In this document: one piece after another, positions 7,972 to 13,314 of the stretch | How positions within the stretch are numbered: position 1 is the stretch's first letter | Layout: each line of letters opens with the position of its first letter | DNA from: an uncultured bacterium | GTDB lineage: Bacteria; Patescibacteriota; Patescibacteriia; 2-12-FULL-60-25 | Direction: 5' to 3' | Assembly: GCA_937968025.1 (NCBI GenBank) | Contig: CALBSL010000054.1 | Coordinates: 1 to 13,484 of the forward strand | DNA: 13,484 nucleotides | Translations under genes and position numbers: made by a program | The notes under the pieces: generated by a model | Told to the model about the DNA's origin: nothing | The model's input: only the letters and a program-made list of their open reading frames with translations | Database searches by the model: none

Positions 7972-8370
7972 CTACTTCTGCAGCGCGTCGCGAATTTCAC
8001 GCAAGAGCACCAGATCTTCGCGAGGAGCCGGGGGTGCCGCAGGCTCAGCCTTCTGTGTACGTCGCAAGCGAGTGATGGCTTGTACCAACAGAAACACGGC
8101 TAAAGCGATGATTAAAAACTCGAACACGTTTTGCAAAAAGTTGCCGTAGCCGATCGAAACCACGGGAGCGCCGGAACCATCACGCACGAGTACCAGGCCA
8201 AGATCACGAACATTAACCCGCTGCAACACAAAACCAATCGGAGGCATCACCAAATCATTCACAAACGAGGTGACGATCTTGCCGAAAGCTCCACCTAGAA
8301 TCACCCCAACCGCCAAGTCGAGGACGTTGCCACGAGCAACAAACTCGCGAAAGTCAGAGAACAGTTTCAT
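7972..8370 (-). CDS. mscL: Large-conductance mechanosensitive channel MscL
   Basis: A full-length MscL of 132 aa (family about 120-150). The amphipathic N-terminal helix 'FSDFREFVARGNVLDLAVGV' (4-23) leads into the pore helix with the 'GGAFGKIVTSFVNDLVMPP' block (26-44). A periplasmic loop follows, then TM2 near 74-98 and a cytoplasmic helix 'REDLVLLREIRDAL'. The pentamer opens under membrane tension to release solutes during osmotic downshock. It is a single-gene unit. The -10 box lies 6 nt before the ATG, so this message is the clearest candidate for a leaderless mRNA. Confidence 0.96.
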   Translation of the reverse strand: MKLFSDFREFVARGNVLDLAVGVILGGAFGKIVTSFVNDLVMPPIGFVLQRVNVRDLGLVLVRDGSGAPVVSIGYGNFLQNVFEFLIIALAVFLLVQAITRLRRTQKAEPAAPPAPREDLVLLREIRDALQK

Positions 8371-8376
8371 AAAAAA

Positions 8377-8405
8377 AGCGTATCACCTCATCTCTGAAAT
8401 GAAAA
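8377..8405 (-). promoter_or_regulatory. Promoter of mscL, overlapping the upstream terminator
   Basis: On the minus strand, TTTTCA (8400-8405), a 17-bp spacer, then TACGCT (8377-8382) preceded by TGA. The -10 ends 6 nt before the ATG. The -35 box coincides with the U-tract of the terminator of the 645-aa gene. Confidence 0.5.
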
Positions 8406-8431
8406 CGCCCCAAGGGAGGAACCCTTGGGGC
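8401..8431 (-). terminator. Terminator after the 645-aa membrane protein gene
   Basis: On the minus strand, GCCCCAAGGG-TTCCT-CCCTTGGGGC (8407-8431) is followed by GTTTTCATTTC. The perfect 10-bp stem begins 9 nt after the stop codon of the 645-aa gene. It marks the boundary between the GC-rich block and the moderate-GC block. Confidence 0.85.
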
Positions 8432-8440
8432 TTGGGAGCG

Positions 8441-10378
8441 TCACCGGCAGAGGCAGGCGGCGCGGAGGGCGCTGACGTCCTCCGGATCGCGGTGATTACC
8501 GCAGGGGGCGAGACGACTTGCGTCACACCCCAGCGACCGCCCAGCCGCGGCGACGTAGATGCCGCTCACCCCACGATGAGGCGAACGACGACGCGGTGTC
8601 CGCGGCCGGGAAGGCGCGGAGGCGGGCGTGGCGCTCTCGGGGGAGGCCGTGACGACGGGCGTCGACACGGTGGAGGAAGGAGCGGTGGGGGCCACGACCA
8701 CCTCGGGCTCGGGGACCCGGGTGCTCGGCTGAGCGTACTCGCTCAGCGGACAGGCCAGGGCGGACCGGACCCCTTGGATGGTGGAGGTCTCCACCAGGTA
8801 TGGGATCCGAATGAAGAGGTTCGCCACCAGAATGGCCCCGAAGACGGCGAGCGCCACTCCGAGCTTGGGCTGGTACGTTCCCTTGCCCTTGGACCAGTCG
8901 AGTCCGTAGTACAGCAGTACCAGGCCGACAACGAGGGCGATGAGGTTGCGGGCAGCGAACCCCCCGCCCCAGTCGATCTGCATGCGCAGACGAGAGAGCG
9001 GGTGGAGGATGGCATCGATCTGCGTGACGATCCACATGAGCAGACCGATGAACGCCTCGCGCGCGAAGGTCAGGACGAAGATCGTCGAGAGGACGACGGC
9101 GAGGCCCCACGAGAGGACCTTCTGCAGCCGAACGGCGTCGTCCTGCTGCTCCTTCTTCGTGTCGAGGCCCTCGATCTCCTTGTTCCCTCGCGCCGATCCG
9201 ATGACCGCCGCCGTCACGATGACGGCGAACGCCACGAAGAAGTGCGGGAGCACGAGGCCGATGGTGTAAAATGCCGCGATCTTGACGCGCGACAGCTTGC
9301 CGAAGGTCTCGAGCTGCGTGCGGATGCTCGCCACCAGCGAACCGCTGAACCGCCCGAACATCGACTCGACGTTCTTCTCGTCGACCTCGGGCAGGATGCG
9401 CGCGATAAGGTGGTAGAGGGCCGTGATCGGGCGCGCCGATGAGGCGGTGACGGCGTTGAACCCCTCCGCAGGGAGCACGACGCCCACCCAGTACGCTGCC
9501 GACCAGAGGAGGAGGGTCGCGAACCCGCACAGCCCGATGAGGATCGGGAAGAGGAGGTTCACGCCATCGTTCTGGAAGGCGTACGTGCCGAGCGAGAGGT
9601 CGGCACCGAGGATGAGGACGGCCACGAGCAGAAGCTCGTAGGCCATCCCCTTGAGGTGCCGGAGCGGCGAGCGGTCCAGCGGCTGGTACGGCGCAAGCGC
9701 CTCTGCCAGCTGTTCCGCGCTCATGAGCGGCTGCATCGCCGGACGGCGGTACAGCTCGCGCTCGAAAGCGCGGCGCGCATCCAGCTCCGCCTGAAACCGA
9801 TCCCGCTCCGCCGTCAGGCGTGCGAGCTCGTTCGGATCGAGCATGGCCTGCCCGCTCTGCCGCGCGGTCGATGCCCGCGTCAGATCGATGATGATCGTCT
9901 GCTCGGGACGGTGCCCGGCGTGGTTGAACTCGCGGAGCAGCTCCTCCGGCGTGTAGGCGGAAGCGAGCTTGGCGTCACCGAGGCGACCGTCGAAGAGGTC
10001 CGCCGGGACCGTGGCCCGAGGCGCGTCAGACGCGACCTGAGCCATGCCCCGGACGATGACGAATCCGGCCGCGAGCGGCCAGAGGTAGATCCAGGTCGGG
10101 ACCGCGAACGGTCCGCCGCACCAGCGCTGCGCCGAAGCGATGATGATCGCCGTGAGCAACGTGGGCAGGAGGGACCAGACGAGGAAGGCCTTCCTGATCT
10201 TGACGGTGACGAAGAGGATCCAGCTCCTCCAGATCACCTCCGCGATGAGGGAGACCCGCTTGGCCCGCGCGAGCAACTGCTGCGCGAGGACGGCGAGCTC
10301 CCGCCCCTTCTCCCCCGCCGCCAGGGCGACGAGGAGAGGAACGAGCTTGTCCAAGAACGACTTCAACCATACTTCCAT
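8441..10378 (-). CDS. Unrecognised polytopic membrane protein (about 8 TM) with Pro/Ser/Thr linker and Cys-containing tail
   Basis: 645 aa, family not recognised. An amphipathic N-terminal stretch (1-45) precedes predicted helices near 62-83, 94-113, 246-266, 272-302, 367-394, 421-440, 475-492 and 504-524. Some of these could be split or re-entrant. A soluble region at 115-240 contains a Glu/Arg-rich helix likely to be a coiled coil (182-213). A second loop at 305-365 precedes helix 5. After the last helix comes a long Pro/Val/Ser/Thr linker (550-600), a basic RPRTPRRRSP patch and a tail with four cysteines (C618, C626, C642, C644). The start lies 27 nt after the stop of the 305-aa gene, with a weak AGG upstream, so the two are probably co-transcribed. 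Third codon positions are strongly G/C, unlike mscL next door. A channel, conjugation (VirB6-like) or envelope scaffold role could be imagined, but no motif supports a choice. Confidence 0.72.
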   Translation of the reverse strand: MEVWLKSFLDKLVPLLVALAAGEKGRELAVLAQQLLARAKRVSLIAEVIWRSWILFVTVKIRKAFLVWSLLPTLLTAIIIASAQRWCGGPFAVPTWIYLWPLAAGFVIVRGMAQVASDAPRATVPADLFDGRLGDAKLASAYTPEELLREFNHAGHRPEQTIIIDLTRASTARQSGQAMLDPNELARLTAERDRFQAELDARRAFERELYRRPAMQPLMSAEQLAEALAPYQPLDRSPLRHLKGMAYELLLVAVLILGADLSLGTYAFQNDGVNLLFPILIGLCGFATLLLWSAAYWVGVVLPAEGFNAVTASSARPITALYHLIARILPEVDEKNVESMFGRFSGSLVASIRTQLETFGKLSRVKIAAFYTIGLVLPHFFVAFAVIVTAAVIGSARGNKEIEGLDTKKEQQDDAVRLQKVLSWGLAVVLSTIFVLTFAREAFIGLLMWIVTQIDAILHPLSRLRMQIDWGGGFAARNLIALVVGLVLLYYGLDWSKGKGTYQPKLGVALAVFGAILVANLFIRIPYLVETSTIQGVRSALACPLSEYAQPSTRVPEPEVVVAPTAPSSTVSTPVVTASPESATPASAPSRPRTPRRRSPHRGVSGIYVAAAGRSLGCDASRLAPCGNHRDPEDVSALRAACLCR

Positions 10379-10405
10379 TTGAACCTGCGACTTTCTTGAG
10401 GCTGT

Positions 10406-11323
10406 TCAGAGGGTGATGAAGCGCCAGACGGCGCGGAAGGGCCAGACGAGCATGTGCCAGACCCAACCACCAAAGCCCTTCGGCCGGTGGTTGGTGACGC
10501 TCAGCTGCTTCGCTGCGGCGAACGTATCGGTGGCGGCGAGCTGGATGTTCGCGCCTTCGCGGAGACGCTCCTCGAGGGGGCGCTCTCCCGGCTTGAGCGC
10601 GAAGATCTTGTCGAGGGCGGCGCGGAGCTGGGTGATGGCTGCATCAGCCTTGTTGCCGAGATCCTGCGCCTTCGAGTCCGCCTTCTTGAAGCGGGCGACG
10701 AAGTACTTGCCCGCCGTTTCAGGCGTCAGGTGCAGGATCATGCTCGCCGTGGCCTTGAGCTCTCGCGGCGAGAACCGGGCCTTCTCGAGATCGATCTGAT
10801 CGATCCCAAGCGGCAGCGCGACGATCATGGCCGTCAGGCGCTCCTGGTCTTCGGGGGCGAGGTAGGACAGGGCCATGAGGTACGACACCTTGTGGTCGTC
10901 CATGAACCTGCCCTCCGCGGCGAGCGCGGCGAGCTTCTTGAGGTCCGGACTTCCGTCCAGGAACTCCGTCATCTTCTGCGGCAGCTCATCGCCACTCAGT
11001 CCGATGACACCCTTGCCGAGACCGGTGACGATCCCTTCGAGGGCGCCGCGAATCTCTTCGTCGCCACCCGCGAGGGTAGCGGCTTCAGCGAGCACAGTGA
11101 CGACGCCGCTGAGGTTCTTGCCCTTGGCGTAGTCGCGAATCTGGTCTCTGAGCCTGGGTGGAAGGATCCGGATCGCTCCCTCTCCCGCCGCCGCACCGAT
11201 GCGACGAAGGAGGAGGCCCACCGCAATTTCAGCGGGAGAATCCTCCAAGCGCTTCTCGCGCGGGGCGCCCTTGTCGCCGCGCTTGTCGGATCGACCCTTA
11301 GTCGTAGTCGTATCGTCGCTCAT
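10406..11323 (-). CDS. Unrecognised 305-aa mostly helical protein with Trp-rich C-terminal tail
   Basis: No signal peptide and no family recognised. The N-terminus (1-30) is charged and Thr/Lys/Arg/Asp-rich, probably disordered. Residues 31-275 are Ala/Leu/Lys/Glu-rich and should form a helical bundle, with a Gly-rich segment 'GIVTGLGKGVIGLSGDELP' (97-115). The last 22 residues are aromatic and basic (GGWVWHMLVW then PFRAVWRFITL), typical of an amphipathic membrane-surface helix. The start is supported by a purine-rich Shine-Dalgarno (GAGGG) about 7 nt upstream and a full promoter about 90 bp upstream. It is the first gene of a unit with the 645-aa membrane protein, so it may be that protein's cytoplasmic partner; this is inference. 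Confidence 0.72.
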   Translation of the reverse strand: MSDDTTTTKGRSDKRGDKGAPREKRLEDSPAEIAVGLLLRRIGAAAGEGAIRILPPRLRDQIRDYAKGKNLSGVVTVLAEAATLAGGDEEIRGALEGIVTGLGKGVIGLSGDELPQKMTEFLDGSPDLKKLAALAAEGRFMDDHKVSYLMALSYLAPEDQERLTAMIVALPLGIDQIDLEKARFSPRELKATASMILHLTPETAGKYFVARFKKADSKAQDLGNKADAAITQLRAALDKIFALKPGERPLEERLREGANIQLAATDTFAAAKQLSVTNHRPKGFGGWVWHMLVWPFRAVWRFITL

Positions 11324-11343
11324 GGTTCATCCCTCTTCTTCTC

Positions 11344-11362
11344 CGTGCCTTGGATAGGCACG
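11344..11362 (-). other. Leader hairpin of the 305-aa gene
   Basis: CGTGCCT and AGGCACG form a perfect 7-bp stem around a 5-nt loop, inside the predicted untranslated leader and about 20 nt before the start codon. There is no U-tract, so this is not a terminator. It could modulate translation or RNA stability. Confidence 0.5.
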
Positions 11363-11414
11363 TGTGTCAATTGTCGATGTTCTTTCCCAAGACAACATGT
11401 CGAGGGAATAGCGT

Positions 11415-11443
11415 ATTATGGCATGAATTCAGCCGTTTGTCAA
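11415..11443 (-). promoter_or_regulatory. Sigma70 promoter for the leftward unit
   Basis: On the minus strand, a consensus TTGACA -35 (11438-11443), exactly 17 bp, then CATAAT (11415-11420). The expected start near 11408 gives a leader of about 85 nt. Confidence 0.8.
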
Positions 11444-11460
11444 CCATGACTAGTCAAACG
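11434..11460. promoter_or_regulatory. Candidate operator over the leftward -35
   Basis: An inverted repeat, CGTTTGTC (11434-11441) against GTCAAACG (11453-11460), matches at 7 of 8 positions. It encloses the -35 box and partly overlaps the 10-bp palindrome at 11447-11456. The position suits repression. No regulator gene is in the window. Confidence 0.4.
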
Positions 11461-11470
11461 AACCAAAACG

Positions 11471-11491
11471 AAAAATCGCTCAATAGAGCGA
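11471..11491 (-). terminator. Leftward-facing terminator-like hairpin between divergent promoters
   Basis: On the minus strand, TCGCTC-TATT-GAGCGA (11476-11491) is followed by TTTTTCGTTTT. The stem is only 6 bp, but the tail is good. It would stop leftward transcription arriving from the lipoprotein side before it reaches the leftward promoter. Confidence 0.5.
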
Positions 11492-11549
11492 AAAATGGGC
11501 ATGACGCACCTCTGTATGGCGTCTATACACAGAAAATCTCTCGCCATGG

Positions 11550-11578
11550 TTGACAAAACGTCGGTTTTCGGGTATACT
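11550..11578 (+). promoter_or_regulatory. Sigma70 promoter for the lipoprotein unit
   Basis: A consensus TTGACA (11550-11555), exactly 17 bp, then TATACT (11573-11578). The start is expected near 11585, giving a leader of about 80 nt before the ATG at 11666. Confidence 0.85.
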
Positions 11579-11593
11579 GAGACATCCTGTTCG

Positions 11594-11649
11594 AAGGGTT
11601 TTTCCCTTGCGACAGAAGTCCTTTACACCAACAAGCACGCATCGCGTGC
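11594..11649 (+). other. Two leader hairpins before the first lipoprotein gene
   Basis: Hairpin 1 is AAGGG-TTTTT-CCCTT (11594-11608). Hairpin 2 is GCACGC-ATC-GCGTGC (11635-11649), whose base is 2 nt before the AAGGAG Shine-Dalgarno (11652-11657). They may protect the 5' end or influence ribosome access. No known riboswitch fold was recognised. Confidence 0.45.
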
Positions 11650-11665
11650 AGAAGGAGATTCCGCC

Positions 11666-12103
11666 ATGCGGAACCTCATTAAAGCGACGATGGCCATCGT
11701 GTCGGCGTTGTGGCTCGGAGGATGCGGCATGCCGCTCGTCCAGAGCACCAACGCCACGGTCCCCACCCCCGCCGGCAACGGCAGGGTGCGGACCACCAGC
11801 GTCGGCGGACTCTACCAGTCCACCGACATCGAGAACCCGGAGGGGATCGAGCGGGCATGTCTCGGGCTCATGCGCGAGTGGAACGACTACCTCGTTCGCT
11901 CTCAGGCGCAAGCCACACCGACCATGTGGTCGGCGTGGATCGATGCGCAACGCCAGGCGGCCCTCATCGATGCGCCCGAGCGATGCGTCGACTATGCCAC
12001 CTTCGGCGACCGCCTCCGCCGCAACAACGGCGGAGGGGTAGGGATGGGCGGTGGCATCGCCCCGTTCCCGGGCGGCCGCATCTTCAAGGCGGGCGGACGA
12101 TGA
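11666..12103 (+). CDS. Small predicted lipoprotein (145 aa), family unknown
   Basis: A lipoprotein signal peptide 'MRNLIKATMAIVSALWLGGC' has lipobox LGGC, so Cys20 would be lipidated after cleavage. The mature part starts with a Ser/Thr/Pro/Gly-rich linker (21-50). A helical region (58-118) carries C65 and C107, spaced to allow a disulfide, and Trp residues at 72, 88 and 91. A Gly-rich tail ends the protein. ATG 11666 is chosen over in-frame upstream codons because AAGGAG lies 8 nt before it and the signal peptide begins there. The stop overlaps the next start in ATGA, so translation of the next gene is probably coupled. Third positions are mostly G/C (26 of the first 30 codons). The function is unknown; an envelope location is likely. 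Confidence 0.75.
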   Translation: MRNLIKATMAIVSALWLGGCGMPLVQSTNATVPTPAGNGRVRTTSVGGLYQSTDIENPEGIERACLGLMREWNDYLVRSQAQATPTMWSAWIDAQRQAALIDAPERCVDYATFGDRLRRNNGGGVGMGGGIAPFPGGRIFKAGGR

Positions 12104-12606
12104 AGATCGCCATCCGCCTCCTCGTGGCCTGCGCCCTCGCCTGCGCCCTCGCCCACGCCCTCGCGGCGTGCGGTCAGGGAATCTTCCCCAACCAACAGGG
12201 CCTGTATGCCAACCTGCCCCAGAACCCGCAGCTCCGCGGCCGCTTCGGTTCACCGATGGCCGGTCCGGCAGGAGCGGTCGCAGCCGGCATGAACCTCAAC
12301 GGGGGCGGCGGCGGATTCGTCTTCGCCCCACCTGAAGCGGGGACGTCGATGTACAACCGTACGTCGTACGACTCAAACTTCCACCAGCCGCCACCCACCA
12401 CGTTCCTCGTGAACGGAGGGGGTGGCACCGTGGGCGGCACCCCGCCCCAGAGCGGGCAGGTCGTCCCTCCGAGCGAACCCGCCGCCTCACGGGGCGACGT
12501 CGAGCGCCTGCGCAACGCCGCTCGGGCGCTCCTGCGTCAGCAAGGGGCGCTCGACGAGCGGCTCCGCGACCTCGAGCGTCAGCGAACCCCGAGACGTCAG
12601 CGATGA
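12100..12606 (+). CDS. Gly/Pro-rich predicted lipoprotein (168 aa), family unknown
   Basis: It starts in an ATGA overlap with the previous gene. The signal sequence is unusual: after MKIAIRLLVA it is made of near-repeats of Ala-Cys/His-Ala-Leu, ending in the lipobox LAAC, with Cys24 the likely lipidated residue (C11 and C15 are inside the hydrophobic core). The mature part is low-complexity, rich in Gly, Pro, Asn and Gln (25-130), with two Gly runs. Its last 40 residues form a charged helix likely to be a coiled coil (about 131-162: VERLRNAARALLRQQ and onward, with heptad-like leucines). A surface or periplasmic scaffolding role is inferred. An upstream in-frame extension back to 11710 is only a shadow of the first lipoprotein gene. 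Confidence 0.72.
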   Translation: MKIAIRLLVACALACALAHALAACGQGIFPNQQGLYANLPQNPQLRGRFGSPMAGPAGAVAAGMNLNGGGGGFVFAPPEAGTSMYNRTSYDSNFHQPPPTTFLVNGGGGTVGGTPPQSGQVVPPSEPAASRGDVERLRNAARALLRQQGALDERLRDLERQRTPRRQR

Positions 12607-12660
12607 CGTTCTTCAACTGCCTTTTTCTCCTCCTCTTCTTTCCTCCACAACGAACCCACA

Positions 12661-12688
12661 CGGCTCGTTCAGGGGACTGGACGAGCTG
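12661..12688 (+). other. Strong hairpin just upstream of the third lipoprotein gene
   Basis: GCTCGTTCAG (12663-12672) pairs with CTGGACGAGC (12677-12686) around the loop GGGA, with one G-U pair. Two further pairs extend the stem outward. It ends 14 nt before the GTG start and has no U-tract, so a translation-control or processing role fits better than termination. Confidence 0.5.
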
Positions 12689-12702
12689 AGAAAGCAACAC
12701 AC

Positions 12703-13314
12703 GTGAAGTTCTTCGCCCGCCTCCTGGTTGTTCTCACTTCGGCCTGCTCCCCGCTCTACGGGGACGGGCCCACGACCCCCTCTCGCGAGACGACGAGCTC
12801 CTCCGGGAGCGAGTCGTCCGACACCTCCTCCCCCGCCTACCAGGCGGGTCGGCGCGAGGCGGAGCTGCGTGCGCAGCTCGAGGCCTCGGCGCAAGCGCGC
12901 GAGGCGGCCATCGCGGCCGCCCGACGTCTGGAGGCCCAGCTGGCTGCAGAGCGCCGGAACCCTCCGGCCGCGCCCCAGGCGCAGGCCCCGGTGCCCGTTC
13001 CGGCTCCGGTTGCGGTTCCGGTTGCGGTTCCGGCGCCGGTTCCAGTCCCGGCGGCCGGAGCGCTGGGCGCGGTAGGCGAAGGCCACGTCGAAGTCGGCAC
13101 GGTGCTCCGGGGCGAACACGGCGTCGATCGGAGGGTCCGAGCCCTCGAACTCGAACTCGCCGTACCGCCCGATGTTCACCGCCATGAGGTAGGGCGACGT
13201 GGGCTCCGGCTGCTCGTACACCCACGTGGTGGTACTCCCGCTCGACCGCCGGGATCGCAACGATCCGTTCCTTGTGGTTCTTCAGATCCTCAACGATGCC
13301 TTCCTTTGGAATAA
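12703..13314 (+). CDS. Third predicted lipoprotein: coiled coil and Val-Pro/Ala repeat, 3' part doubtful
   Basis: GTG start. The signal peptide 'MKFFARLLVVLTSAC' has a weak lipobox (TSAC, Cys15). Then come a Ser/Thr/Gly linker (21-45), an Ala/Glu/Arg helix likely to be a coiled coil (46-86) and a repeat of VP, AP and VA pairs (96-117) that may span the wall or periplasm. Beyond about residue 118 (near 13054) the frame stays open to 13314, but its composition becomes Arg/Gly/Leu/His-rich. The opposite strand there gives a more convincing protein. I believe only 12703 to about 13054 is genuine and that the true 3' end is missing from this sequence. No clear Shine-Dalgarno is visible. A hairpin precedes the start. 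Confidence 0.5.
   Translation: MKFFARLLVVLTSACSPLYGDGPTTPSRETTSSSGSESSDTSSPAYQAGRREAELRAQLEASAQAREAAIAAARRLEAQLAAERRNPPAAPQAQAPVPVPAPVAVPVAVPAPVPVPAAGALGAVGEGHVEVGTVLRGEHGVDRRVRALELELAVPPDVHRHEVGRRGLRLLVHPRGGTPARPPGSQRSVPCGSSDPQRCLPLE
12991..13050. repeat. Low-complexity GGTTCCG/GGTTGCG repeat
   Basis: Tandem variants of CCGGTTCCGG and CCGGTTGCGG encode the Val-Pro/Ala repeat. Short GC-rich repeats like this are known trouble spots for assembly, and the coding signal changes strand directly after it. Confidence 0.8.
13066..13240 (-). pseudogene. Fragment resembling an M1-family metallo-aminopeptidase (N-terminal domain)
   Basis: The minus strand encodes 'TTTWVYEQPEPTSPYLMAV' followed by 'NIGRYGEFEFEG' and 'APEHRADFDVAF'. 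This matches the stretch in M1 aminopeptidases where '(E)xPxxxYLxxxxIGxY/F' precedes the catalytic domain. Third positions are almost all G/C. No start, no HExxH zinc site and no stop belong to it here: it is about 58 codons cut at both ends. The family call is from memory and moderately secure. It overlaps the extension of the third lipoprotein frame, and only one of the two can be real. Confidence 0.4.

Larger units (their letters stand above)
11324..11665. promoter_or_regulatory. 342-bp divergent regulatory region of the GC-rich locus
   Basis: No gene is supported here. The region is clearly AT-richer than the genes on either side. From left to right it holds a leader hairpin (11344-11362), the leftward promoter (11415-11443), a 10-bp palindrome TGACTAGTCA (11447-11456), a hairpin with a T-tract on the minus strand (11471-11491), the rightward promoter (11550-11578), two leader hairpins (11594-11608 and 11635-11649) and a strong Shine-Dalgarno AAGGAG (11652-11657). 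An open frame running through from 11495 lacks a ribosome site and is only the upstream extension of the 145-aa gene. Confidence 0.75.

Noticed and set aside
8270-9442. Long plus-strand frame (390 codons) opposite the 645-aa gene
   Set aside because: The product is Arg/Gly/Asp/His-rich low complexity typical of the reverse complement of GC-rich coding sequence; the minus frame has clear membrane helices and an operon context.
8523-9530. Second minus-strand frame inside the 645-aa gene
   Set aside because: Arg/His/Pro-rich shadow frame with no domain, ribosome site or promoter.
9656-10399. Plus-strand frame of 247 codons
   Set aside because: Over 20 percent Arg with charged low complexity; antisense shadow of the membrane protein gene.
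10454-11449. Plus-strand frame opposite the 305-aa gene
   Set aside because: Antisense shadow of a GC-rich gene; it runs through the leftward promoter and has no start signals.
11495-11665. N-terminal extension of the first lipoprotein
   Set aside because: It would bury the signal peptide 57 residues inside, and it spans the promoter and the leader hairpins; the AAGGAG before 11666 sets the start.
12991-13050. Possible CRISPR or regulatory tandem array
   Set aside because: Units are 6-10 bp, contiguous, without spacers, and code in frame for a Val-Pro/Ala repeat.
12613-13260. A single 215-aa minus-strand protein
   Set aside because: Only its first third looks like real protein (M1-like). 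The rest is the Arg/Asn-rich antisense of the Val-Pro/Ala repeat and coiled coil of the lipoprotein.
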